This document shows, one piece after another, positions 11,857 through 24,097 of a stretch of 64,000 nucleotides of DNA; position 1 is the first letter of the stretch, and each line of letters starts with the position of its first letter. A program made the position numbers and the translations under genes. The stretch spans positions 558,001 through 622,000 of the forward strand of contig JAGVVL010000001.1 in NCBI GenBank assembly GCA_018287875.1, given 5' to 3'. Source of the stretch: Nigrospora sphaerica (Eukaryota; Ascomycota; Sordariomycetes; Amphisphaeriales; Apiosporaceae). The notes beneath the pieces are model-generated. The model ran no database searches. It saw only the letters and a list, made by a program, of their open reading frames with translations, and was not told the origin of the DNA.

Positions 11857-13667
11857 AAGCTTCTCAAGGTTGAATAGTTGACTTATTTGCTCAAGTTGAA
11901 GCACTTCGGGGTTCTCATCTATAAAAGAGCTTTCGTACTTTTATAAAAAAAAATGTCACGGGACAAGGGGCTAGAGGCCTTCAGGGTTTAGTAGTTCACA
12001 TCAATTCATTAGAACTGGAGCTAAGATAGAAAAGACAGAAAGAGAGGACTAGATAGGTGGGTAGTCCGCTCCTGTTAATACACAGCCCCGGTGACACCTT
12101 ACTAGGCATCCAGGTCCTGTTTTGTACTCATAGGTCAGTAGTGCCACTGTCTACCTAACCGATATAGCCCGTGATTACAATTCAATACTATAGTAAGGTC
12201 GTGTAGTGGCCAATAGCATTATTATATACTCTAGGCATTCGTTCGGGTCACCGTAACTCCCCACGTGACTCCATATGACACCTGTCGTAGTGAATGTAAA
12301 TCTTAACCCTTTAATACTTTAACAGATGCTACATCATCCACTCTGCTTATAAGAATACGTATAGAGTACAAATAAGTCCTCTACCCTCATATAGATAAAA
12401 TAAAACTTTTCATCTGGCTAATATTAGCATCTTAGAGATGAAACTTATGTGCGGGCCGTATCTAGTCGGCAACCTCTTCCTCTTCCTAGATGATGTGTCG
12501 GCTGTTCTTTGGCCCAGCGACACAATGGCCTTCGCTGTTGGTAATCCAACAGATAGATATTAGAAAAAGAAGCACCAGAGCCACCGGAGGAAGTCCAGAC
12601 AGATGGGGTAGATTATGCAGGGCTTTTATTTTATGAAAACGTCGACACGAAGCAGACGTTTTGATTTAGCTACCGAGGGGGAACCGTTGCTGTCCCCGTG
12701 CATCTCTGCTGAGCCTAGAGCGGGCGAGTGGACAATGTAAGCTCAAGCATCGCTCGGCGCGCCAATCCTTGCGTGATACAGCAGTTTTAGCGTCATCTCA
12801 TGCTGCTCCAGACCAACCGACAAAAAGACGCGTATCTCCATAACCAGGGCACCTAGGAACTAGATAATTGTCTTCAAGAAACTTTAGTATAATCCTTTGC
12901 CTCCGTATCCGTTTCTTCTTTACAATCTACTAGGGCTATCCCCCCTTCTCGTCAAAGTCTATCAGGTATACCAGGCAGCATCCCCATCACCCGTTTAACT
13001 CGTCTAACGTATGGAATAGCGACCACTCGGTCCTGCGCTGAAGGCTCACCTTGCAGTGTTTTTGAGGCCATTGGCGCTCTATCTTAGCTGCCAGTTGGTT
13101 TCATTCGTGCGTGAGGCTGGCGATCTGTATGCAACTATCGTTAAGGGCCTTCGCCGAAGTGAAGTGGTAGGGAGTAGCGGTAGGGTGGGCGGGAAGCCTC
13201 ATGGATTACACACCAAAGAAGGCCAGCTAGTTGGGAGATGAGTGGAAGATAGACAATTGGATGCGGAAAAGACAAAGAAAGAAGTCAAGAATACCTGCGG
13301 GGGGCGTTCAATATATATATATATATATATATATATGGATGGGCGTTGCTTACAGTGGTGCGCAGCCGCATGATGCCGGACCGAGAAGGGGGGCTAACCC
13401 GGGAGGTGTAACATTGCCTTCTCCATTACAGCAGCTTCATTCCTAACAAGAGAACTGTAAATATAGGAGTTCATAAAATATAGTTCGTTACACATTGTTC
13501 CTCATCAAACACCATATAAGACTTTCGCGGTCGCCGGTCAACCTTGCTGCGCTGTTTCCAAGCCCAACCCTGGGGGCTGCCGGCCCCCTGGCCCGCCGCC
13601 ACCCCGGGGCCTGGCCTGCCGCCATCATTGCGCCGGGCCAAGTCATAAGTGCCTCGGAGCATACGCT
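11857..13667. other. gene-free, AT-richer stretch
   Basis: About 1.8 kb with many stops in all frames, visibly richer in A+T and in TA steps than its surroundings. It could be an old, mutated mobile element or simply unconstrained sequence: I find no terminal repeats or transposase motifs. It contains the AT microsatellite listed separately. Confidence 0.5.
13311..13336. repeat. (AT)13 microsatellite
   Basis: Thirteen uninterrupted AT dinucleotides, read directly from the sequence. Confidence 0.98.
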
Positions 13668-15875
13668 TCAGCCGTCGTCCGATAGGTCGTCGGGCTCCGA
13701 AGAGGAAACGCGCTTGTGCAATAGGGCACCGTTGCCGTTGGTCGCGGCTCCACCGGTGCGGACCCCGGATCGGGAACCCTTGCGGTGGCCGCGCTGGGCC
13801 TGCTCCTCGTCGGCGGCGGCCTGGGCCTGGTGCTTGTCGACGATGAAGCCTTCGCCGACGAGTTCGGCGTCGTCGGGGCCCTGGATCAGGAAGCCGGGCC
13901 AAACGACAAGCCGGATGGCGTCGGGGGCGGCCCGCGTAGCGTCGGCCGGCGGCGAGGGGGGGCGTTCACCGGCGCCTGCGGGGTTCGGAGCAGCCGCGGG
14001 GAGCAAGAGCCACGTGTCGGCGTCCTCAGGGTCCAGGGTGGCCTCGACGCGCGGGCCCAGACGCTGGACCCATTTCCAGGCGTCGCGGGCGCGGCGACAG
14101 ACTATCGCAAGGCGGTGCGCAAATTCGGCCTGGCGCGTGAGCGGCAGCAGCCGGCCGGCGAGGCCGTAAACGTCGTGCACCACGCGGCTCTCGCGCGCCT
14201 GGGCGTTGGCGTCCTGCTGCGCGGTGTCGAAGCGCAGGAGGCTGGCGCGCAGGTGCCGCTCCTGCGCCGCACCGCCACCCTGATTGTCGTCGTCGTCGTC
14301 GTCGTCCTCGAGCAGCAGAGCGTCCAGCAACTCCGCTACCTCGTTACTGTCCTCGAGCAGGTACGTCGGCTGGAACAGCCGGGTCGTCAGCGCGTCCGCC
14401 AGGACCCCCATCACCGCCGCCACCCGCATCCGCTTGGCCACCGCCGAGTTGCTGCGCGGCAGCGGCAGCTGGCTCGCCACCTTGTGCTTAAGGAAGAGGC
14501 TCCACGTCGTCTTGTTCGCCAGTGTCGGCCCGTCGAAGTCCTCACTGAAAAAGGTGTAGACGAGGCTGTAGGCGTCCAGGAATAGGTTGTGGAGATGCTG
14601 CGTGCTGGGGACTTAGTTAGTGTTTGATCGGACCCCTTTGCGTGAAACAGCCTTAGCAGACACTTACATCTCTTCTCTACTGGCATCTACCAGGGGAAAC
14701 ATGAAGTCTTCGAGTCCCGTATACCGGGAGGTCCTCAGCGCGATTTCCTGTTGGCTGGCCGCAAGATCCTTTTGTGCCTTGTCAAGCTCCGCTACAGCCG
14801 CTGACCTGGCCGTGTCAGCCTCTTCCATCTGAGCTTTCAACTGCACGATCTCTGCCGCGGCTACAGCTAAGGCCTCGTCCTTTGAAGTGATTTCGTTCCT
14901 CGCGTTCTCTGTCTCGGATTCCCGGTCCCTGACTTTGTTGGCTAGGTTTTCGAGTTCTTTGTGACTGTTGTCGAATTCCACCTTCAGTGCAGAAAGTTCT
15001 TCCTTTGACTTTTCGAGCTCTGCTTTGACCGCCTCGGTCTCATCTCTTGCCTGGGTTGTTACCTTTCTCTCCTCCTCGACGTCTTGGTCGTGTGCTGTCA
15101 TGATGGCCTGAAAAGCCTTGAACGTATTGCTCTGGACAATCGATTGGACCTGTGTCAGCAGCGCTGCAACTGATTCAGCCTCGCTAGAGGGCGACTTGGA
15201 AGCCGCAACGACTTCTTCGGTTGATTGCTCCGTTGGTGTTGCAGCTGGTTCAGCGGGCTCGCTGGATGGCGGTGTCGAAGCCACAATGGTTTCCTCTGCT
15301 GGCTGCTCCATGGACGGTTCAACTGGTTCGGCCTCGCTAGAAGGTAGAGTGGAAGCAGCAACGACTTCCTCTGTCGACGGCTCCACCGAATTGGAAGCAG
15401 CGAGGACTTCCCCTTCTGACGGCTCCACCGAGTTGGAAGCCGCAACGACTTCCTCTGTCGGCTGTTCCATTGGCGTTGCAACTGGTTCGGTGTCGCTGGA
15501 AGGTGGCGTGGAAACCGCGGGGGCTTCATCTGTTGGCTGTTCCACCGGCGCCGTGACGGCTTCCTCTGCTGGCTGTTCCACTGGTTTTGGGTCGGCTTCC
15601 TTAATTGACTGTTCCGCCGGCGTTGTGGCCACTTCCTCTGTTAGCTGTTCCACCGGCACTGCGACTGATTCGGCCTCAATAGAAGGTGGCGTAGAAGCCG
15701 CGGCGGCTTCCTTTGTTGATTGATCCACCGGCGCTGCCACGGCTTCCTTTGCTGGCTGTTCCACCGGTACTACCACGGCCTCCTCTATTTGCTGCGCCAC
15801 CGGCGCTGCAACTGATTCGGTCTCGCTAGATGGTGGCATAGAAGCCGCGGCGTCTTTCTCTGTTGATTCTTCCAT
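13668..15875 (-). CDS. fungal protein with acidic Pro/Glu repeats and coiled coil, unknown function
   Basis: Two exons on the minus strand, 15875-14668 and 14604-13668, with a 63-base intron (GTAAGT donor, CTAAC branch site, CAG acceptor, phase 2); the product is 714 residues. Residues 1 to ~230 are imperfect repeats built on VEQPxEEAV and PPSSEAEPVA, acidic and Ala/Pro-rich. Residues ~240-400 are a long heptad-like coiled coil rich in E, K, A and L. The second exon codes for a helical region with a run of seven aspartates, a predicted folded stretch (VVWPGFLIQG, then GEGFIVDKHQAQ) and a Ser-rich end. I do not recognise the family. The order suggests a scaffold or cytoskeletal linker, but that is only inference. 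The repeat region reads open on the opposite strand too, which is a shadow. Confidence 0.78.
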
Positions 15876-18434
15876 TGCAATAGGGCTTGGTCTGCGCGGA
15901 TGACGATGATAATAAGGATGGGGCTCGCAGAGTAGTAATGGAAATCACTCCTGGAGAAACAACAGAACCCCGGAGTATTAAATCCCAATCCTCCACATAC
16001 TCGGGTGTCGCCCACCTGGTAGAATCCATTCACCGGTCCGGAATCGATATCTGTCGTTGGGCTCCAATACAGATGGGAGTACGCCTCACTTTGGGGGGAA
16101 TGCAGCAAATGATGGCGGGTGGGGGGCGATGATGATTTGATGTCACGATATTAGATTCCGTCTTCTAATTCGTGAACGGCCCGGCGCCCTCGCGGATTGG
16201 AACCGGAAACAATTCATATGCACGGGGAAATGCACGCTAAAGAATGGCGGGCTGCCGCGGGCCTCCCACGTCGACACGGCCCAAACCGCCCGTCGGCAAG
16301 ACGTCCACGTCACTCGACGGCTTGCATATCGCCATACGCGATGCTGAAGTTTGACACGATGCCCCAATCTAACGTGCAGGAAGGAATGTCTCCGGCTGGA
16401 CAGAAAACATTCCCCTTCCCCCACAAGCACCGATCTTAAGTTCCCCTCGGCTCGGCCCCTCCTTGGCCGCCCCCGGACCCCCAGTCCGCCTTGTCTCGGC
16501 CTGGCAGCGGCTCCTTCTCCCACGCCGATTGGTGATTTGCGACAACCCTCCTGCACGCGTACGTGTCGGCCTGCCTTACCCAGCATCGTAAAGGACCCAA
16601 GCCCATTCAGGCACCCCGACGCTTCTCCAAAAACCAGTAGGCTCCCAACGCCACGCCTGAATTTGGGGCTTTTGCATATGTACCCCAAATCCCGCCGTCC
16701 AGTGGTAATCCGCGTGCAGTGTACAACGAGTCTGTCGTAGCCAATAGAGAGGTGTTGGGACATCTCCCCAGAAAATCAGAGGGGTGTCCGGGAAAGGATC
16801 CGAGTTAACGGCAGAGGGGACTGGATATAGAAAGGAACAGGAGGACCGGAGAAGGGGAAGGGACCCTATCTCCAGGATGTAAAGTAGCCGCTTATCCCTC
16901 CGGACCTCAATTCCAATCTTCAAAAGGTATCAGAACGCGGTCTCACTATCATTTGTCTGTATTAGCAAAGACATTATTTTCACCCTTGTGGGATACTCAG
17001 TCAATATTGAAACCACTGGGAGCCAAACGCAATGGATCAGAAGGGTTCAATCCCCTACATGCTACGGGCTGCAAGGGATGTATGTCAGCAGACAAGGAAA
17101 AGGCTTCAAAGGTTGCATGAAGCCACCACAGACCCTGTTGCACTCATGGGTCTGCAACTATCCCGACCAAGTCGATCCAGAAGTAGGTGTGGTTCTGGGT
17201 TTTTGGCTGGTTACGCTCAACTCGCCATCCCGACCCGCGCCTTCAACAACAAACATAACACTTGGATTTCCAGCCACGTCTTTATCAAAACTCACTGAAA
17301 TGTGATTAGCGGTTATGATCATTTCTTTCAGTACTGAGTCTGCCTCCTGTTTACAGCTCTATATGGGTTAAAAGGCGTAGGTAGGTCAAAGCAGACGATA
17401 CGAGAGACAAGTCGGATCACAAGTAATTATTAATTTTCCGCATATGGTATAAGGCTGCAACGAACGCTTGTAACGACACACCCCATCCGAATGTATGTTG
17501 TGTCGGTGGAGTCGCGTTGAAAACCGGTTTTCTCGGCCTATCGGTATATATCATGACTTAGTTGAAGTTGGAAAACTTCACAGCCAAAATAAAGTACATA
17601 CGTCCCGGTGGGAAGCGTATATCTTAGTTTTACTTGGGGTGCTTACCTCTATGATGTAGTTATCATTTGCGCGCTGAAGTCCAAACCCATAAAATCAAAG
17701 CCCAGCCTACGTTCAACCTCGTCAGATCCATCTCGAAATGGAAGTCCAACAAAAGGTAGCAGCTTCTCCCGGGTTAGGACACCCCACGTCCCCTCGCCTC
17801 TTGCCCCTCAACCTCAGCAGACCCTCCTCTCCGAACCTATTGCAGCTCCCTGACTAGCTAGTGTTTGCCATCTGCCGCCAGCTTGCGAACCGCGATATCA
17901 AAACAAATTACGTTGATCGTGCTCGGAATTTGAGAGGCGTAGAAAAGAGACGGTCATGAGGCTCGCTGACACCGCAACTGGCGCTGCAGAACTGGAAGTG
18001 CTTGCTCCAGTGTATATTCCGGGCCGTATTAACTATTTAAAGGTACTATCTACGCCACTACGTCAGTTTCAACCAGCAACCCATCAGAAATGATTTTCCC
18101 CTGTCAGGTGCAGACGACAGGGGAAGCTGTATGAGGACAAAGACTAGCAGCTGAGATGTTTCTTGGCGTACGGAAGGAACTCAGCTGCCAGATGATGATG
18201 ACATCTTTCTGCTAGATGATATATACTAATTTCTTTAGAAAGAACTTCCTATCCCGCTTCGTGTACGGGGCAGCGCAAATCCAGTTTCATGGAACGAGAT
18301 GGTCAGCGAGCGTGTATTTTTGAAGGCGACTTTGCGGCTGAGGTAGCACAGGAGGGTCTTCAGCTCTTTTTTTTTTTGCAAAAATAAATCGTGGTAATGA
18401 ATGTGCGGCGCGTAGACTTTCCATTTTCAGCAAA

Positions 18435-18638
18435 TTAGGATGACGTTGACGAGGTTGCTGCCACTGGTGCTGTGTGATGGGTGAATGGCTTCAAGATCTT
18501 AGCCAGCACCTCAGAGAGGATTCGGTCAATTAGGGATTCCAATTGGGTTCGTTGAAAACGAGAGGTTGGTTGTATCAAAGAAGTAAGTTGTAGAGGGAGA
18601 AAGATAAGTTGGTTAATGGAAAAGAAAGACGAAGCCAT
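18435..18638 (-). CDS. possible small protein, 67 residues
   Basis: An ATG at 18638 opens a 67-codon frame. It begins MASSFFSINQLIF, continues with an amphipathic stretch (LESLIDRILSEVLAKIL) and ends in a Thr/Ser-rich tail. A TATAAA sequence lies about 110 bases upstream on the same strand. The region between is pyrimidine-rich, like a fungal 5' leader. It is also possible that this is only the leader of a lost gene. No family recognised. Confidence 0.25.
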   Translation of the reverse strand: MASSFFSINQLIFLPLQLTSLIQPTSRFQRTQLESLIDRILSEVLAKILKPFTHHTAPVAATSSTSS

Positions 18639-18748
18639 AGTGGAGAGGTCAAGCCTTTCAACAGCGACCCCAGCCAGGCCGAGTAAGATAAGTCAAGGAG
18701 ATGAATGGTATCTTTGACCAGTTTAGCCAGCAAGGCAGGGACAGTCAT

Positions 18749-18754
18749 TTTATA
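18749..18754 (-). promoter_or_regulatory. TATA-like element before the 67-residue frame
   Basis: Minus-strand TATAAA inside GCTTATAAAATG, followed by pyrimidine-rich sequence up to the ATG at 18638. The match is perfect, but the gene it would serve is uncertain. Confidence 0.3.
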
Positions 18755-20352
18755 AGCAGGGTGCAAGGAGGACCGTTCCGGGCCTGCCATACCCGAAGTT
18801 TGGGGGCCGGGTGAACTTTGCCTGAAGCTGCATTGCGCATTGATGTTAGGGCCTGTCGTCTTGACAACCCGATGCTTTATCCGTAAGTGCTTGTTTTCAA
18901 ACATGTTTTCCCTGTACGGTGATTTCTACCTTGGGCTTTGAATAGGGCACTTATATCCTATCGTCACCGACCCACCGCGGCCTTAGACTTCTCGACACTC
19001 TGGCTTTCAGTTTCAAAGACGGGTATGTGTGAAACCTAAACTCTATCACTTCAAATCAAGCACATGCTACACTTAGGGAATTCCGCGCTTGACCAAAGCT
19101 TGGCATCAAGCAACCGGGAAAAGACGATAGCACCTGGAGCAGGCCGGGGCAACGAATTCTAGCTTTCCAAGAAATCTCAACATCAGGGCCTCGTCTTCGG
19201 CCACGGTAGTCTATATGGTGTATGTCTACCCGTGTCCCTTGATAATGAGCATTTATCCAATTCGTGTGCATGCTGCAGAATGGTCCTCGTGTTCCGATCC
19301 GTAATAGCATGACACCAACCTCTGGGACGGGTCAAGGGTCAGGAACCGCTCTAAGAATTTTGGGAAACCTGTGGCTGACCACTTAGTTTCACCGTGTTGC
19401 TGGTGTTGACCTTGTTTGTGTGGGGAGCACCTAGTGTTTAATCACGCCTTAACGGCAAGGAACCGGAATGAGTCTGTTCAACACAACAAAGTCACACATA
19501 CTGGATCGTGAACATGTGCAGATACCTGGGATTCACTTGGGGGAAACAGAGAAACTGAGATAGTTCATTGATTGACAGCCACTGACCCTCAATATTTGAC
19601 TCGCTTGCGGTAAAAGCCATGGTCAAGGCTACGAAGCCCTTGCAAACTAAGTATATTGACCGACGAATATAGATGCTTATGACCCGAAAAGTGTAAAACC
19701 TTCGTACGACAGAGCATCCCGTTGTTTGTTGTAGGCTGAATATCATTAAGCAGCCTACCAGGCCAAGTTGGTAGACTCTAGACCCGCTAAGAAAACGGGT
19801 TTCTCTATCGTATCCTCACCGAGCAGGAGTATCACAAGGAAGAAGGACAGGTACGCCAACTCTTAGGTGAGCGCTCACTGAATGCTGGTTAAGTGAAACC
19901 GTCCACCTAATCGAGAGTAGAGACTGCCTCCTGCCACTATCACTAGCAAGGACCGATGAGATGAGTGAGAGGTATGGAATGAGGGATGAGATGAGCGGGG
20001 ACGAGAAGTTGAGGGTCCGTGCATAAATCCAGGGCTCCACAGTTGGTCGGGGGGTCTTGGCATTAGGAAGGCTGCTGCAGGCGTGGGTGCAGGTGCAAGC
20101 CTGGCTTGCCCGCCCGCAGCAACAATTTTTTGAAGCTCCGTCTCCTAAGCTTCGGCCAGCAGCAGCACCAGCACCTGGAAGTCAAACAACCCCACGATCC
20201 CTTTTTTTGGTGCCTGACGACGACGACGCTGCCGCCGACGCCGACTTCGAGCCACGACCGACAAGTCTCAGACGACCTCGAGGCCGTGACGCACTGCACC
20301 AACAAGTACGCCGAGTTTCTGCTTTTAGTCGAGACCCCGGCCGTCGCCCATC

Positions 20353-22132
20353 ATGTCTTTCGGTGGCCAGACCCCCACTATCATCGTGCTGAAAGAAGGT
20401 GAGAGAACCCCTCCCCCCTTGGGTGTCCAGCCGCCCCCCGGATGCGCCTCCCACGCCGCGACCGGCTGCATCGATGACTGACTGACCGCCATCGCATCTA
20501 ACAGGCACCGATACGTCACAGGGCAAGGGCCAGATCGTGTCCAACATCAACGCCTGCCTGGCCGTGCAGGCCACCATCAAGTCCACCCTCGGCCCCTATG
20601 GCGGTGATCTGCTCATGGTCGACCAGAATGGCCGCCAGACCATCACCAACGACGGCGCAACCGTGATGAAGCTGCTCGACATCGTCCACCCCGCCGCCCG
20701 CATCCTGGTCGACATTGCGAGATCACAAGACGCCGAGGTCGGCGACGGCACGACCTCGGTTGTCGTGCTGGCTGGCGAGATTCTGAAGGAGGTCAAGGAG
20801 CACGTCGAGCAGGGCGTCAGCTCCCAGGTCATCATCAAGGGCCTGCGAAGAGCCTCGACCATGGCTGTCAACAAAATCAAGGAGATCGCCATCCGGACCG
20901 ACGAGGCCAACAAGCGCGAGACGCTCAGCAAGCTGGCCGCCACCGCCATGACCAGCAAGCTGATCAAGCGCAACACGGCCTTCTTCACCGAGATGGTGGT
21001 CGACGCCGTCCTGTCGCTCGACCAGACCGACCTCAACGAGAAGCTCATCGGCATCAAGAAGATCCCCGGTGGCTCGCTCACCGACTCGCTGTTTGTCAAC
21101 GGTGTCGCATTCAAGAAGACCTTCTCCTACGCCGGCTTCGAGCAGCAGCCCAAGGCCTTTCAGAAGCCCAAGATCTGCTGTCTCAACGTCGAGCTGGAGC
21201 TCAAGGCCGAGAAGGACAACGCCGAGGTGCGCGTGGAGCAGGTGTCGGAATACCAGGCCATTGTCGACGCCGAGTGGCAGATCATTTTTAAGAAACTCGA
21301 GGCCGCCTACAACACGGGGGCCAAGGTGGTGCTCTCCAAGCTGCCCATCGGCGATCTCGCCACCCAGTACTTCGCCGACCGTGACGTGTTCTGTGCCGGG
21401 CGCGTCTCGTCCGAGGATATGGAGCGTGTGGTCCAGGCCACCGGTGCCACGGTCCAGTCCACGTGCTCCGATATCCAGCCCCACCACCTGGGAACGTGCG
21501 AGTCGTTCGAGGAGCGCCAGATCGGTGGCGAGCGGTTCAACTTCTTCGAGGGCTGCCCCGAGGCCAAGACCTGCACCCTGGTGCTGCGTGGTGGCGCCGA
21601 GCAGTTCATTGCCGAGGTCGAGCGGTCACTACACGACGCCATCATGATTGTCAAGCGGGCCATTAAGAACCACCAGATCGTAGGTGGAGGTGGTGCGGTC
21701 GAGATGGAGATTTCGGCCTATCTGCACGGCTTTGCGGACAAGAAGGTGCCGCACAAGCAGCAGGCCATCATCAAGTCCTTCGCCAAGGCGCTCGAAGTGA
21801 TCCCCCGCCAGCTGTGTGACAATGCTGGCTTCGACGCCACGGACATCCTGAACAAGCTGCGCGTGGAGCACCGCAAGGGCGTCACTTGGGCCGGTGTGGA
21901 CTTCACCCACGAGGGTGTGGCCGACATGATGGAGCGCTTCGTGTGGGAGCCGGCGCTGGTCAAGATCAACGCCCTCCAGGCGGCGACGGAGGCGAGCTGC
22001 TTGATTCTTGGCGTTGACGAGACGATCCGGAACGAGGAGAGCCAACAGCCGCAGGGGCCCGGCAAGGCTTTGCCCCCGGGAGCCGCGCAGAGGGCGCTCC
22101 GGGGACGTGGACGTGGTATGCCGAGACGATAA
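20353..22132 (+). CDS. CCT7: T-complex chaperonin CCT, eta subunit
   Basis: Exon 1 at 20353-20398 codes for the first 15 residues ([15 protein letters not shown]). A 106-base intron (GTGAGA, CTAAC, CAG) follows, then exon 2 at 20505-22132; the product is 557 residues, the usual size. Group II chaperonin features are present: GTDTSQGK and STLGPYGGD near the N-terminus, the nucleotide-binding [13 protein letters not shown] segment, and [12 protein letters not shown] before the C-terminal equatorial part. The LLKEGTD-type N-terminus and [21 protein letters not shown] match the eta paralogue. It acts in the cytosolic CCT/TRiC ring that folds actin, tubulin and WD40 proteins using ATP. The C-terminus is Gly/Arg-rich (GRGRGMPRR). 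This is an essential housekeeping gene, read in the same direction as the next one. Confidence 0.96.
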
Positions 22133-22730
22133 ACGGACGGATTTCTACAGCCAGACAATCAGGAGCGGATGACGCCCTGTGTATGATACCTACAAAAGCA
22201 TGGCATCTAGAAGTCTAGTAAGAAACGGCGCCAAAGACGGGAATCATCATGAGAATTGATTTGAGACTCGTAATGCCCCAGTGAAAGAAGCCAAGCCCCT
22301 TGAGATGGACTGTCGTTTCGTATCCACGCTGTACTCTGCACCCTGTCCTCTATACTCGGTAACACGTGCATCTTGACCCGCGTACGGAGTACTTTATGTG
22401 ATGAGGTGTTTCCCCTCTCCGACGGGATTCTTGCATCCCATTCACGGCTGTCGGGATAGGGGGTCGAGCAGGTGGGGGAGACGTTGGTGAACGATGCGGG
22501 TCTTCCCCCCAGCGGATGGACGCAATGGCGGCTGGTCGGCCCCACCTGCACCTGCCTAGTGAATTGAATGGGCGGTTTGTAGGCAGAGGGGAAGTAGCAC
22601 AGGCAGACAGGCCCGGATTTACTGCGGCGCCGAATTTGCTGGTGGGAGCTTCACACCTTGAAGCGGAAAAAGTTCCTGCGCAGACGACACGGCATATCGT
22701 CAAGCCCACCGTGTCCCGCCGCCCGTCATC
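22133..22730. other. intergenic between CCT7 and the uS2m gene
   Basis: About 600 bases that must hold the CCT7 3' end and the promoter of the ribosomal protein gene. No further element is evident. Confidence 0.5.
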
Positions 22731-24097
22731 ATGATAGTCAGGGAGTTCGGCGTCCGCCAAGGTCAGTCCGCCCGCCGGATGCCGTGCCCATTGCCCCGTC
22801 TAACGCAGCCCGTCCAGGCCGCAAGGCTCTGGCCGCCCATCTCCGCCAAGGCCCGCGATGCCTGCGGTCCTTGACCACCGAGACGTCGGGCAAGCCCGTC
22901 ACGTCCGCCGACCCGGCCCTCGAGGCTGCCATCCACACGCCCGAGAACCCCAAGGTGCCGTCCCTCTTCATGAAGACGGCCAAGGCCCCGCGTCGTCGCG
23001 CCGCCGCCCCCGACACCACCAAGGTCGACTGGAACGTCGCCGAGCAGCAGCGCCGCAACCTCCGGCCCATCGGTGCCGTGGTCGACCACCTGTACAGCCC
23101 GAATGATGTCTGGCGCAACCCGCCGGGCCCCAAGGACGTCACGCTCGAGCTCCTCATGGCCTCGCAGGCGCACATGGGCCACCACGCCTCCATCTGGAAC
23201 CCCGCCAACTCGCGCTACATCTACGGTGTGCGCGAGGGCATTCACATCATCTCGCTCGAGGAGACGGCGGCGCACCTCCGCCGGGCGGCGCGCGTCGTCG
23301 AGGAGATTGCCTACCACGGCGGTCTGATCCTCTTTGTCGGCACGCGCCCCGGCCAAACGCAGATCGTGACGCAGGCGGCACGGCTGGCCAAGGCCTGCCA
23401 CCTCTTCACCAAGTGGACGCCCGGTACCATCACCAACAGCGACAAGCTCATGGAGGGCCTGCCCATCGACATCGTCGACGAGTTCGACAACCGCGTCGAC
23501 GGCTTCGAGCAGCACTTGGCCGACCGGCGCGCCCTGATCCCCGACCTCGTCGTCTGCCTGAACCCCCAGGAGAACTTCACCCTGCTACACGAGTGTGCGC
23601 ACGCCAACGTGCCCTCGATTGGTGTCATCGATACCAACACCGAGCCCACCTGGGTGACGTACGCCATCCCGGCCAACGACGACAGGTGAGTTATACACGG
23701 CCCCTGCTCCCTTGCCGCCGCTGCGATGAACCCCCCTGCTGACCCCAGATCCTCCAGTTTGCGATGCTTGGCCGTCATCGGCAGCGTGCTCGGCCGCGCC
23801 GGCGAGCAAGGCCAGAAGAGACGCGCCGAGGCCGCCGCCAACGGCCAGGTCACATGGGAGACGCCCAGCGAGATCAAGCAGTACCTGAAGATCTCGGCGC
23901 AGCGGCGCATCTGGGCCGAGCGCGCGGCCCGGGAGGAGGCCGAGAAGGCGCAGCCCGCGAAGCCCGCGATGCGTGTGCTCGACAACGACATGCCCGACGA
24001 TGAGATCTTGGCCGAGCTGCGTGCCGACCTGGCCGCGGAGACCGAGACCGAGGTGAAGTCAAACCTGCGGAACGCCTCGAGGGGCCGGAGGGATTGA
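22731..24097 (+). CDS. mitochondrial small-subunit ribosomal protein uS2m (Mrp4 type)
   Basis: Three exons: 22731-22761, 22809-23685 and 23758-24097; introns are 47 and 72 bases; the product is 415 residues. The 31-base first exon starts an Arg-rich mitochondrial targeting sequence (MIVREFGVRQ, then RPGRKALAAHLR). The S2 core is clear: LMASQAHMGHH, IYGVREGIHIISLEET, ILFVGTRPGQ, KWTPGTITN, PDLVVCLNP and the SIGVIDTNTEP motif. The third exon was placed at 23758 because it rebuilds the conserved NDDSLR sequence; an AG nine bases upstream is also in phase and would add three residues. The C-terminal extension (SEIKQYLKISAQRR onward) is typical of fungal mitoribosomal versions. It works in mitochondrial translation. 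Confidence 0.94.

Larger units (their letters stand above)
15876..20352. other. long intergenic region, no firm gene
   Basis: About 4.5 kb between divergently transcribed genes. Most of it, especially 17-20 kb, has balanced or low GC and only short frames. One small minus-strand frame with a nearby TATA element is listed separately. A T homopolymer lies around 18368-18378. I see no tRNA, transposase or recognisable domain. Confidence 0.5.

Noticed and set aside
11857..13310. Possible RIP-mutated transposon
   Set aside because: The stretch is AT-richer with many TA steps, but I found no terminal repeats, target duplication or transposase remnants.
15118..15723. 201-codon Ser/Thr/Gly-rich plus-strand frame
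   Set aside because: Complement of the acidic repeat region of the minus-strand gene, which has a coherent intron and coiled coil.
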